A stretch of 64,000 nt of DNA. Source: Callaeas wilsoni (Eukaryota > Chordata > Aves > Passeriformes > Callaeidae). The DNA lies in the NCBI GenBank assembly GCA_013398955.1, contig VWPU01011590.1, positions 248,001 through 312,000 of the forward strand. Direction: 5' to 3'. Below the pieces are notes generated by a model that was not told where the DNA came from, made no database searches, and saw nothing but the letters and a program-made list of their open reading frames with translations. The position numbers were made by a program, and so were the translations under genes. Shown here one piece after another: positions 14,105-26,369 of the stretch; position 1 is the stretch's first letter, and every line of letters starts with the position of its first letter.

Positions 14105-14649
14105 GAAAGAGCCCCTGTTGAGACAGAGCTTAACTCTCAGTTTCTGTTTTTCCCTCAAATACGTTTAAAACATTGACACTCCCACGGGAGGAAAATACCA
14201 CCAGGTAAAAGATGGCAGCAAACACGTTAAAATTGGTGTTACACCACAAATCAAGAAGAGGTGAAAAACAGCTGAGAAAGGGTTCAAAGCCAAAACTGCA
14301 CACATCCAGAGGTGCCCCACATCTTAGCAAGTATATCTTTCAGTCAGAGAGCTCCTAGTTCAGGGCACAGGTACTCTGTGCTGGACCCGAATGTCCTGCA
14401 ACAGGAGTCAGCAAGGAGTGGGATTTTGGCCAAGCCTGCAATGGAAATGGACGTCAGCCACAAACTGGCTTCCAAGTCTGGGTTGTAATGTTCCCCAAAT
14501 GTAGTATATAAATGAGATTTTGATACAAAAAAAAATGTTGTCGGGGGCCTGGGCTGATTTATCAAGAAATGCCAGGGAGCTGCACTCACAGAGTGGACGT
14601 CACTACAATTCAATTCCAGCAAGGGCTCTGCTTTTCACCGTTTCCTGAT

Positions 14650-15055
14650 CCCTGGAGAAACAACTGCGGAAAGTAGCAGCCTTTGCAGCAAGTCCGACCG
14701 CGTGTCGCAAGAGACGGAGCCACCTGTGCGTGTGTGTCACCGTGCCCACGGCCAAGCCAAACAGCCCGCTTCCTGGAGTCCCCGGCCGGAGGGCAATGTC
14801 GCGGTGCGTCACAGCCCGCAGCGGAAAGCGGCGGCGCTGCGGAGAGCGCCCGCTGTGACCGGCTCGGATGCAGCCGCTGCTCCCGTGGTCCCAGGGCTGC
14901 AGGTGCCTCCGTCCTGTGCTCCGTGGCAGGAGGGAGGCACGGAAGCGGGGGAAGGGACGGGTTTTCCCCGGAAACTTATCTGTCTGGCAGATACCAAGCC
15001 CAGCATCCGTGTGTTCTGGGAGGTTCAGACAGACGTGTGACACCGCTGAGCCAGC
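14650..15055. promoter_or_regulatory. Orphan CpG island
   Basis: By my own count there are about three dozen CpG dinucleotides in about 400 bp, against very few in the flanks. The centre is gcagcggaaagcggcggcgc at about 14.82 kb. Open frames run across it on both strands, up to 192 codons on the minus strand, but none resembles a known protein. They are what high GC content produces by chance. No gene I can recognise starts here. It could be the promoter of a non-coding RNA, an alternative first exon of a gene outside the window, or an enhancer-associated CpG island. Confidence 0.7.
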
Positions 15056-15244
15056 CCCTGGGCTCCCCAGCTGCTTGGCTTGGGATGGGTTTGGCCGATA
15101 GTCCCGTGTGAGCCTACTGGAAAAGTTCAAAGGGTATTTTCTCAGTTCTTCCCCCATCCGCACCCCCAGCCAAGGCAGCAAACCTCTGGTTCCTTTCTCA
15201 GAACCTAACTAAAGCTTTGCTCCAGTGAAACTTGGCCACTGTGG

Positions 15245-15262
15245 AAAAAAAAAAAAAAAAAA
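15245..15262 (+). repeat. Poly(A) run of 18
   Basis: This is an uninterrupted run of 18 A residues just beyond the right edge of the orphan CpG island. I see no processed pseudogene body upstream of it. Confidence 0.9.
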
Positions 15263-17710
15263 GAAAATTAAATTATAATGGTTAATATAAGAAAATGGCT
15301 TTTCTCTAGAGAAATGTATTGCAGATTGGCTAACTCTTTCTTTTGTTTTTCTGTTTTTCTCTCTGTTAGCCTTGCAGATACATTTCTTCTGTGGTAGGGT
15401 TCCCATCACTGCAGTTTTAGTCAACCTCCATCACGCATTGCTGTACTGGGACTGGGCTGGGACAGCAGGCAGCAGGCCAGCTTTCTGGGATAGAAGCATT
15501 CCCCCTCTGTGGAGTGAGAGGAGAGAGGAAAAACATGCCTCTCTACTTTTCTTGTCAGCATATAGCTGGTGATTTAGATAATAAGGCAGACCGAAGAAGT
15601 GTGCATGTCTTTTAATCTAAGACCATCAGTATGGTGTGTGTGATATACTGGTTTTAGTGAGCTACGCCGGCTCTGGATGGAAGGGAAAAGATTTTGTAGT
15701 GCTTCTGCCTAGCCTCAGTTCACCCAGCCTGGCTCTCTGCAGGATAACTCGTCTTAAGGTGAATCTATGAACGGAGGTGCCACCCCCTTCTTGCAAAGCT
15801 CGGTAGCTGCTTGATAGCTTTTTAGCATGAGAGTTCAGAAAAACATTCTTAAACCATGATGTCTCCAGAGCTTTGTGGTAAGAAAACAATTTAACTTGCC
15901 CAGTCTAGAAGCAGAAAGATGAAAAACGAGTAAAGTACACTGTGTTCCTTGTTCCAAATACCTGAAATTAGTGTCTTTGTTGGAGATGAGTGCCATAAAT
16001 GGCTTTAACATTTTCAGGTTTTTCTCTCATTTTGAAGCAGTGCTGTATTGCTGCCGCAGCACTGCTGCACCACACAGCACAATCCACCTCTTTACACTTT
16101 TTAATGAGCAGTGACTCTACTGTAGCTATTGCATTAGCTGTGCACCCATGATTTATTGTAGTTTCCAAAGGAGAGTGTGTCATGTCAGCTTCTAGAGAAG
16201 TTCAAGACAGCTGCCTGTGTCATGGAAAAATAAAACTTGATTAACAGAGGATGTAGGAAGCCAAAGTAAATACTAGAAAGGTGTAAAGCAGTTATGGTGG
16301 TGTAGATTAGTACATATGAAGGAATGTGTAAATCTGAGTGCTTGACATGATTGATTCTTACGTCAAAAGGGAAGTCATTGTGTTACTATGTTTTCAGTTG
16401 GAAGTCCCTGCTGACGGCATTGCAGCTGTTTCAATGTCCGACACAATTAAAAATCTCAAATATTGTGAAGAGTTGGGCCTGCATTCCCATCTTTCCTGAA
16501 TTTCAAGTATGGAAGGACAAGTAACAAGAGAGAAAATGCTAAACTTTGAAAACCGGGCCTGTCAGCAGAAAGCACTCGTGTGTACATGCAGCACCTCTTA
16601 GTTGCACCACATAACTCTTGTTTAAAAAATTTCCCGCCATGAGGTAGATGTGATGGTAGCTGGGTGACAGGACCATCTAGAACGCAGGAGGAGAGCTTTG
16701 TGAGCCTATGAGTCTTGCAAAGCCTTTGAGATACTCTCACCTCTCTCACACATTGCAGACAAGCGGGCAAAAACCTGCCACTTCCTTAAATCAGTCACTG
16801 AGACACATCCAGTTAGCTTGGTTAGGAAGAGAGCAGGAATTATGATATTCTACTCTGTCATTTAAAGATAAATATTTTAAAGCACAAACCCCATCATTAT
16901 GTGTATATATTAAGAAGAAAGATTGTATTTTGTTTGGGATATTTTAGTTTGCTTGGTTGGGGTTATTTGGTGAGGTTTTTTTGTTGGTGGTGGTGGTCTT
17001 TTTTACAGCAATTTTAGGACTTTTAGACTTGCTAAGAGGTAGGCCCAAGTTGTGGTTAAATCCTGCAAACAATAGTCTTGCTGATCTCATGATTTTCCAA
17101 GTATTAAAATACATGTCTGGATTTCTCAAAGCCCCACAAAACTTCAGAAACATTAGACCCATTTCATCTTTCCCCAGATAAGCAAGATGGCCATAAACTG
17201 CTTGAGTGTCCTGGTCCTGGCAAGATTTCTTGTAATAGACAGTCTCTTGAATAGCTCTTAGTGGCTTCTTAGCAACTTCAGGTATTATATTTTAGCAAAC
17301 AAAATCAAAGTTTATCCCCTCGCTTTTGCTTAACTACAATGAATTATTTATAAGGTGCAACCCTATGTCATGCAGATACTTTATCCAGTCATGTTGTTTA
17401 TATAACAGGTATCATTAAAAATGTCACGTGGAGGGTATGGAGAAGCGTATAAAGCTGGAAGCATGAAAAATAAATCTCCCAGTAAACCCTGGCACTCTTG
17501 TGACTGTGATCACTGTGCCATCCCCAGCACCACTTCCTAGAGAAGCCTGAGGCCAAGGCTGGAGGTTGGTACGCGTGGGCTGCGTGGCTCCGGATGTGGG
17601 CTGGTCTAGATGAGAATTAGTTTTAGCAGAATCAAATGGAAGTCCTTACCTAGAGATAAGCCTGTAGTGCTCATGAGCTATTAAGTTCCTGACAAAATCT
17701 TTACAATGTA

Positions 17711-17771
17711 TATATTTACACTCAGGATTTGTACATACATTTACATTCGGAGTTTGTAGATATAGTTACAG
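17711..17771 (+). repeat. 25-bp tandem repeat, about 2.4 units
   Basis: The unit at 17711-17735 (TATATTTACACTCAGGATTT plus GTACA) is followed at 17736-17760 by TACATTTACATTCGGAGTTT plus GTAGA, then a partial third unit, TATAGTTACAG. Units 1 and 2 agree at 19 of 25 positions. This is a small local duplication with no sign of function. Confidence 0.8.
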
Positions 17772-20700
17772 CGTGACAAATATCCCTATCTAGACAAGTT
17801 GGCAGGAAAGAGACAGTAAAAGAACAGAGTAAGTGCCCATGAGCCTTCTTGAGTGAAGTCTGGAGGGTTTCAGTGTGTGCATGTGTCTTTTTTTAAATTT
17901 AATTAAGTTGGTTTAAGTTTCTCAATGGTAATTGCAAGCCTTGGGCAGCAGAAACACACTTGCTGAAGTATGCTTGTCCAGTATTGGGACAGCTGGCTGG
18001 CCCCATGGCAAGCCATTTTTTATTTTCATGTGAAGCTTCTGGCTTTGGACCACCCTGGCATTTTGCTTATCCTCTGTAGAAGTCTGTCACTTTTGGCAAC
18101 ATGGGCCATTAGCTTTCCTCTTATGGTTTCAGCTTTTCTTCTTGCTTTTCACTTGGGAGTTTTCTTCTTCTAGTGGTTCTTTTCTCTTTTCAGCAAGCAG
18201 TTTCTGCAGATCTATAGGTGAATTCTACTCATTCTGTATACACCTTTTATTAAACTGGTCATGTATTTTTCAATCCTCATTCTTAAGGTGAACATCACAG
18301 AGTTGTGGTGATTTGTGAAGGGTTTTGGTTGATTGCTTACTGGGATTTTTGGAGCAGGAAGGGGAAGTGAGAGATGGACGGAATCACATCTCCCAGGGAA
18401 GGTGCTGTTACTAATTATGCCTTGGAGATTATTACTTCATGGCTCAGATATAATTGGTACTTGATCAAACTCATATGCGCTATTTAGGACAAAAGAAAGC
18501 CTCTCTTTCTGTATGACCCAAAAAGCCAGGTATTACTTTAAATATTCATTTGTAGGGGTTCAGGAAACTGCATCTGTGATTCCTATGTGTCCTAACAGCC
18601 CCTGAACCCCTTCCCACAGCTGCCACACCCGCAGCTCCCCTCTTACCAAAACTTTGCCACCTACAGCAATACAGAAGTGCAAAGGAGTACTCTTAGGACA
18701 CCTCTTAGTGCTGGATTCTGGTTGTCTTTTGAGAACTCCGTAGAAAGGTATGTTGTAGGACAGGATTTTTAACCTCGTCCATGTCTTATCCATATCAAGT
18801 TGGCAAAAGCCAGAGGGAGAGGGTAGTGCAGCCCAGATCGTGAAGGTAATGGGGACATGGCCTCACAGGCAGAGAAGTTCTGGGAGAATGATAAGAGGAC
18901 TCCTGTCAGACATTGATTATTTTCTTTACTCCTCTAATGCTCTTGTTTCACCACTTCAGATCCAGTGCTGGGAGTAACACCAGGTGCCTTCTGGTGACAA
19001 GTAGTGTATGTTGTGTGAGCTGATCAGATGATGAAGGTATTGAGTCAAAATCCACTGAATTGGTAAGACTCATTCCCAAATTTTCAGAGAGTTGCAGATC
19101 CCCAATAGGATCTGGGCCGAGAGTTTAGACAGCCTATGCCCAAACCTGCATTCCTCTATCTTCACACAGCTGCTGACTGGATCCTGGGTGGTTACTAAGA
19201 TATCTGAAGCTCTTACCTTTGAGCATGCCCAGAGGCATGTCAACCTCAGCAGAACTGAGCAGCTCAGTGCCAGGTCTGTCCCCCAGCAGCAGATGCAGCT
19301 CTTCCAGACTGCATCTGCAAAAAGGCTGTTGTAGGCTATTGCCTTTGTGTGAAGAACAGCAGAGATGCTGCTGCAGCTGCTGCAGTTCCTATTCTCCTTA
19401 TCCCACCATTCCGGGTAAGGATGTTTCCCTGCACCCAGCCTGGTCCTCTCATACGGGCTCAGTCACTTCTTTCAGCTAACAGATTCAAAGAAGCTCTCCC
19501 ATTCTCTGGGGCATGTCTGAAGTTCCAAGGTTGTGTATAAGTGTTTTGCAGTGGGTGCAATCCTGATTCATAGAGTTGGAGGGATTAATCAAGAATCTGC
19601 TAAGCGCGGTAAGCAAGGCATGCGTGTGAAAGGTGGAAGAGCAGGATTCCACTGCTTCTGGCAGAAATCATCCCTGTGGCTTATGCCTACTTTTCATGAC
19701 AGATATAAACAGACCTTGGGGTGACAGTCACTGCCTAAAGGCTCTGGAGCCATCCGGATGTCCCAGTAGCATAGTATACAGGAAATGTACAGGAAGAATG
19801 GCATTTGCACTCTCTGTCCCAGTGTGATATTTCAGAAGGACATTTCAAGGTCCATAGAGAATTTGGCTTCCAATTCATTATTAGGTAAATTATACCCATG
19901 TGGAGAAAGCTGCTGAAATAGACCGTTTCGGGGCTGTGTTTCACAGTGGGGGTCAACGTGCTGTTTCCTAAGGGTTCAGGAAGCATGGGCTGAACCTATG
20001 TACGTGGAACACCTCGTACCTCACTGAAATGGTGATAGCAATTCTCAGTTTACAAAGCTCATGGGAAGGGCTCACATAACACTGGAAAGGAGTTGCTGGT
20101 ACTTATTTCTTAGCTCTCTGATTTTGCACAGCCTGATAGAAGAGATGAAGCATAACAAATTCCTGGCTGTTAGAGGCCAGAAGTGTTTGGTTGATTGTGC
20201 TTCACCACCAGTTTCAGTAACATAAGCCACTTTATTTGGAGGAGAACAAGGCTTGTGCCTATTAGCTGCTGTCACTTGTGTACATGAGACTGATGGCAGC
20301 CATTGACTCCACATCACCAGCTATGACATATATACACCTTCTTGAAAGGCACAGTTTGAAGTAGTCATTTAAGCTCTATTTATATTTTTTATTTCAAATA
20401 TTAAGGCCATTATAATGCTGCATGTATTACTTCAGAGGATTACGGATCACACCACAGTGTGTTTTATAAATTATTTCTCTTCAACATAGCCTTATATTGT
20501 CAGGGCAATTGTTCTACAGTCCCACTTCCAGTCCTTCCACTTTAGTCTAAGTCCAGCTTTTGCTGAAATTCCTGAGATTCTTCTTTATTAATGTTATTAT
20601 CAGATCCCACACTGCCTCTGTTGCAAGAACAAGATTTGGGCCCACAGACAATTTATCAAAAGATCCTTAATTCTGTCCCCTCTGCATCCTCTTTATCTAT

Positions 20701-23700
20701 TAGGCATGGAACTAATGACCAGACATAGTATGTAGGCAATGTACGTGTGTTTATGGTGTCCTTTTAAAGGCATTTCTTCCTCCTGGGAGAAGAGGGTCAA
20801 GAGAAGCTGATGTCCTCCAAGACATAAGTGAGATCACAGCAAAAATTCAAAAACTCCCTATTACCCTTGCTTGCTCAGTGCCCCCCTCACACCAGGTATC
20901 AGCCAAGCAGACCAGGCCTGCCTCTCTGCTCACAAGGGTTTATTGCTGTACATTTATCAGATCTATACAGCGGCACTGAATGCACACACTCCATTTATTT
21001 CAATATGATGAGGCAAGAAAAACTTTCTTCCCATGCACGGGTAGGCAGCTGTCTTGAGAAATTCCAAAACCTGATGCTGAGAACTTGCTTGTGTATGATC
21101 TGCACTGAAACAGAAGTACTCACACGAGTGGCACCTATTTTCCTTTACCACAAACTGTGCTTTGGATTTTAGACTTGCAGAGCAAAGGGACACTATTCAC
21201 AAGGGCTCTGACTTGTAAACAATTTCTTCAGTCGAGAGAAGAGTAGTTTTTACATCCCAGATTGAGGACATTGGAGAAGGCTTCAGGCAGCCTGTGAGCC
21301 AGATGCAGTTTTCCAGGGTGCAGTGCTAGGTGCACTGGAGCCAAGTAGCAAAGCCACAGCAGTCGGCATGCAGTAACTGCATGGAGCTCTTGCACGGAGA
21401 AGAACACACTGGTAAACAGTAACCACAGCCAGACCCAGCTTCCTGTCTAGTCCACTAGCTCTATGCTTTTGTGTAGAGATTATTGGTTTTAGACTACAGT
21501 GTCAAGAGACAGCAATGGTCTGTACAAGTGACTTTATAAGTCATAAGCCACGTGCAATTACACAGGCAGTACTAAACTACTACAGTAGTTTAAACAGTGT
21601 TTGTTAGTTGTTGTTATTACCTCTCCCAAGAGCTTAGTGCTATTGCTGCCTGTAGGCTGTGATTTACAGTAATGTAATCACCTGAAAATACTGGGTTTGA
21701 TAAGCTTCTCAGGTAATACAAAAACGAGTCAAGCAATACTTAGAGATACCAAACAGACTTAAAATGTTTTTGTTGCCTGAAGATGTATTATCTTATTATG
21801 TTCCACCCATCCACTCACCAACAGACAAAGTGGTCTTTCATTGGGGGACACTTACTAAAAGAGAGAATTATGAAGGAATTTCTGTGACTTGTAATATTAG
21901 TGGTATGACGACCATAGTGTGACTGAATGTTCAGTTACAACACAGGTACCACTTGAATTTTGTTTAAAAGAACACTAAGTGAAGGTTTTCCTTCTAGAAC
22001 CTGACACTAAGTCTGTGAAAGTCTTCTTTCTTTAAGTGATCAGGAAGAAAAACTATGTGCCATTTGAGAATGTAAGCCACACACATTGTTAGAGATTGTA
22101 AGAGACCTTAAAATCCATTGGTAAGTTTTCTAGTAATAAATTATTGTTGTATGAATTTCTTAAAGATTACTTAGCCCTTCAGCAAAATTATCATAATCAT
22201 GCTTTTCAAGCTTTTTTTCTTAACAGAGTGGACTTGGAGAAACCTTTTTAAGCTTATACTGGCTAATTTTTAGTTTGATATTTTTCACCAGTAAAAAGCC
22301 CTCCCTTTCGCTTACTTTCGTTTTCCTCTGTCAGAGGAAATTAAGGCACATCTCCTTGAGTATGACTGCTACTCTCCTCCATGGAAACCCATATATAGCA
22401 GTTCCATAGGGATCTAGAACACTATGATGGGAGAAAGCCAGGAAATACAGGACAGCGAAATGGAGGGGCTCCAAAATGAGCTGGCCCAAGGCCTCTCTCA
22501 ATTCAATTTTGCAGCCTTCTAGGATGTGGGGCCAAGGTCATTCCTACTTCAGATGCAGCAGAGGGAAGGGCTGAGGCAGGAAGTTTCCATGGGCACACAC
22601 CTGCTGTTTGAAACAGCAGTGAATAATCAAGGGAAGAGCCCTGGAGCTCCAGCACTCTGCTTTCCCATCCTCTAAAGAGCGTGGAGGCAGCAGCTGCAGC
22701 TGTCTATTGCTTCATTCCTCTCATGGCTCCCAGCAGACCCCTTCCCTTGGGAGCAGCTGGCTCCGCAGTCCGTGACCCCAAGTGGCCCAGCCCCTGCCCC
22801 AGTTCAGCACAGTGTCCTTGCAGCATCAGGGCTTTGGCCACACCAGGCAGTTCAGCTACAGTGGTTCTGCTGCCCTGGGGCAACAGCTGCCTGCTTTGTC
22901 CTGGCCTTTGGGAGCAAGCAGATCCACCCAAAGCTACTGCAGTCTTAAATAAAAACAGAAATAACCATAGTAGGCTGGAGAGAACTCCCCATGTCCAGTG
23001 TTTGCTGGACCAGTGGTGTGTGTGTTGGGCAGGTAGCTGCACAGGAAAACAGGAGCTTGGCTTCTGGGACAGGGCAAATGAGGAACAGAAAATGTGCTTT
23101 TCACCTGCCAAAAAGACTAAGGCTAAAGCTTTGCCAGTTGGACTGCACCTTGACAGTTGCTGGACAAGCTCACTTCTCATTAAGGTCAGTGGGATTTCTG
23201 TGAGCGCTTAGCAACTGATGTGCTGTAAGCCCTCACAGGGGGATGACAGGGGAACATCGCAATGCAAATGTGTGTGAGGCTGAAGCCACCCATGGTCTGT
23301 GTGCAGTAATGCACTCAGGTGATGCTTCCCACATAGTAAGGGTTGTACTATAACAGATTAGTCCTCACCCTGACTGCTGGCTTTCTGTTCTAAAGATATG
23401 GCAGTACTATTAGCCAAAACACATTCTCCCCAAGTCAGAAATGATATTCATTGCTGCTTCTTTTTTCAAATGCTTTTCTTTTGTCCTCTTTTCTACTTAA
23501 ATTCAATTTATGTATGTTTATCTAAATAATATCCTGTAAATACTTTTACACGTAACTGTACTTCTCAATTTTCACTTCTTCTAAAGCTGTCAATAAAACA
23601 TTTTTAAACTGCTCTGTGGCACAGATAAGCTTTTCACTCATCCATATTTTCTCTTCTGTGCAGCAAGGGAGGTACTGCTTAGTTCCCTCATAGAAGGCAC

Positions 23701-25659
23701 TGATGTGACCAGCAGGTTCATGTGTGGTTTTCAAAAGGAACCCAGTGGGACTGAACACCATCGCACATGTTGGCCACTAGATCTGTTCTGTCCTCGGCTT
23801 CCTGCTAGAACAAATCTGGTTTGATTGTTCCACATCGTAAACTGTTGACTGATGTAATGCTGAATGGTGCTGGTGGCTGATTCATCACTCTTGGCTTGAC
23901 CATTGCACAACCTAATGAGTAAAAGGGAGGTACTACTGACTAGGAACAAAAGGCCAACAAGGGAAGAAACAAGGAAGGGAAGAAAAGGGAATCTCGTAGC
24001 CATCATATGGATACAGAGCATTGAGAGAAGAGTCACTAATGTTTTTGCCAAACTTAAGATGTATTTGCTTTTCTGATGCTGATTTATTCAGTGAGACACT
24101 TAGATTTTGAAAACAGAATGTATAAACGCTGCACGGGAGAAATTAGCTGAGAAGCAACAAATATAGAGTGCAGGAGTGCACGGAACACTTCTGACAGTGG
24201 AGGAGCCTGGGCTCCTACACAGTCATTCCCAAAGAATGTTAAAAATATTTGTGGGAGAGAACAAGCTTGTGAAATCAATTTTCTGAGCTGCTGTCTGCTT
24301 ATTTAAAACAAAAATGATCTTAGAGCAGTTCTGTGTGTTTCCTTTTCATATCAGCTAAGCTTATCTTATAAACACATGTTCAGTATGTAATGTACGTTAA
24401 AAATATCCATTATAAAACTCAATGCAAAGAGAATGTGGCTTGGATGCTTGCTGGCATGCAGAGAGATACCCTGTCTTATTCTTTTTTGTACTGTGATACA
24501 ATTGTAGCATTATCAGATATCTAGGGCTTTGAAGGATCTATTGTAAGCATGTCAAAGACTTTTAGAATTTGTGTTTTGGCAATATTAGATCACAAAAACT
24601 GAGGAATGAGTCCCACCGACCTTCATTAAACAAAGTATCCCTTTACTGTTTTTCCTGTTTAGGAGTTGAAATTTAACTAGCATTAATAACAATCTGCATA
24701 TTCATTCTTTCAATCAGAAAAAATTATCTTAATTATTGTCATGTCTATAGAAAGGTGCATTCAAAGCACAGCTTAGACACAAACTAGTCACTGGTGTGTG
24801 CTGCTTGTGCAGGCAAAGAGAAGAGTGTGCCTTGCACACAATCCTGGTGTCCCTGGTGGAGCTTGCCCAGTCAGGTGCTGTCTCCTGATCAGCATCTCAC
24901 CTCCCCAGTGACCTGGGGAGTCCAGGACTAACACACTATGGCACAAGTCTTCCACTGGGCAGTTTTGCACATGGGAAAAGAGCATTCCCACAGCAAGCGG
25001 TAACTCGTGTAGCAGCCAGTTCTAGTGTCACCACTACAGGACAGTTGATGGAGTGTGGGAGTGAAGGCTGTGGGATTGGGGGCTACGAACAGCTGAGCCT
25101 GAACTTGGACTCCAGATTACAACCTAGCAAGAGTTTAAGGCTGGCATAAAGTAGTGAGAAGACAGCAGCTTGTCATAAGAAAGAGGACAGAAAGAAAGAA
25201 TGGGCAGAAAACCCTCTGCCCCCTTGCCCCTAGACTTAGTTTCAGGAAGTCATGGTCATTCTTACGCTGGCGTATTGGCATGTACCTGTCAGCCATCTCC
25301 CCAGCAAGAGTCCAAACTTTCTTTCTTCCTCCAAAGTATGAAAATGTCCAGTTGCTCTCAATTATTCTCTTGGTGTCTCATGGTGCTAAGTTGTGTTCTA
25401 ATGTAAAAGGTCTTGCCTTGCTGAAGGCCATCAGAATGCCAATGGGGAGTGGAACTCCTGCTTTTTAGCATCTTTTTTAAAAGACTGGGAAATTAGTACT
25501 TTCTTCATACGACTTAGTACTAATACTGTAATAACTAGGAAAGGTAGAAGAATAGGTTGTGAAATGAAGCACTCAAAAACTGCAGTGTAATGATTAAGAG
25601 TTACCCAGTGATTTGATTGGATCCTGTTACACATGTTCATCAGGGTATTTTACAAGCAA

Positions 25660-26237
25660 GTTTGAGTCCAACTTTATTTATGTTGGCAGTTAATTCAATA
25701 TAAACATTTGTGTGAAGGTTTTCATTTCCACAGTGCCACAGAACCCAAAAAAGTCATCACAACAGCAGCACTTCCTGGGTATTTTAGCTTCATTTTACAG
25801 ATCGGACAAACTTCATAGCCAAGTGGCAAGCACATCTGGTAAGGCAGGTTTAGACTTTTGGATATCTTGTTACTTTTTCCTTAATTCAAATGACAGTTTC
25901 TTCTGAGCCAGGTTAGTACATAAAATATACAGGGTGGAGATGAAATCCTGTCTTTACAGAAATTAATATAAATGAGACATTATAGTACAGATACATATCC
26001 TTAAGGTCTAAGTTATTCTGTTCACCAAACTAAATTGCTAACAAATTGGCAAACTAACAAATATCAGCATTTATAAAAATTAAATCCGTATGTTCTTTAA
26101 ATGCATGTATCATCAACTACTTCCAGATGTAAAAATCCATGGATAGTTTTAAAGAATCTCAGTCCCACAGTCAGTTTCCATCATGATGCTCCAAATGAGC
26201 ACTGTTCACAAGCAATATACAACAACATTTAGTCTGT
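25660..26237 (-). other. INO80C: INO80C 3' UTR (inferred)
   Basis: Reading the minus strand past the TGA, I see no canonical AATAAA before 25678. This suggests a 3' UTR of about 560-580 nt that is AT-rich and free of recognisable repeats. The end is inferred from the signal alone, and a longer or shorter UTR is possible. Confidence 0.5.
25673..25678 (-). terminator. Candidate poly(A) signal AATAAA for INO80C
   Basis: The plus strand reads tttatt, which is AATAAA on the minus strand. It is the first canonical hexamer downstream of the INO80C stop. The minus strand a little further on contains TGTGT, as expected of a modest GU-rich element. Other hexamers further left cannot be excluded. Confidence 0.5.
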
Positions 26238-26369
26238 TCAGGAAACAATACTTGTTGCTTTCCTTAGAGCCAGGTATCCTGTAACCACATCTGAAGGGAG
26301 CATCCGAATATAGGCAAATTCTTCGATAGTACTAAACCTTAGCTTGCTCTGAGGATCGGTATAATTTGC
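26238..26369 (-). CDS. INO80C: INO80C exon 5, C-terminal YL1-C domain and stop
   Basis: The acceptor gtttctttttcag precedes GCA. The 132 bp coding part gives ANYTDPQSKLRFSTIEEF, then AYIRMLPSDVVTGYLALRKA, then TSIVS and TGA at 26240-26238. This is the YL1-C (Ies6/YL1 C-terminal) domain. Apart from Ser to Ala and Arg to Met in the FSYIRRL segment, and Ser for Pro at the last residue, it is essentially identical to human INO80C as I recall it. The residues upstream of the acceptor in the open frame are intronic. Confidence 0.97.
   Translation of the reverse strand, partial: ANYTDPQSKLRFSTIEEFAYIRMLPSDVVTGYLALRKATSIVS

Larger units (their letters stand above)
15056..25672. other. Intergenic region 3' of INO80C
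   Basis: This is 10.6 kb without a recognisable exon. It holds an 18-base A run at 15245-15262, a 25-bp tandem repeat at 17.71 kb, and CAG/CTG-rich short stretches near 19.3 kb. The longest plus frame in the intergenic part, 176 codons at 22681-23211, is GC-biased and unlike any family I know. Confidence 0.6.

Noticed and set aside
14603..15181. 192-codon minus-strand open frame over the orphan CpG island
   Set aside because: No recognisable domain, and the opposite strand is also open in several frames. This is expected from base composition.
22681..23211. 176-codon plus frame and overlapping 158-codon minus frame
   Set aside because: Both strands are open, Pro/Ser/Leu-rich and without motifs. 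The region is simply GC-richer than its surroundings.
23546..24051. Two adjacent minus-strand frames with a hydrophobic stretch, suggestive of a frameshifted membrane protein
   Set aside because: I could not match either part to any family, and there is no start context or supporting splice structure.
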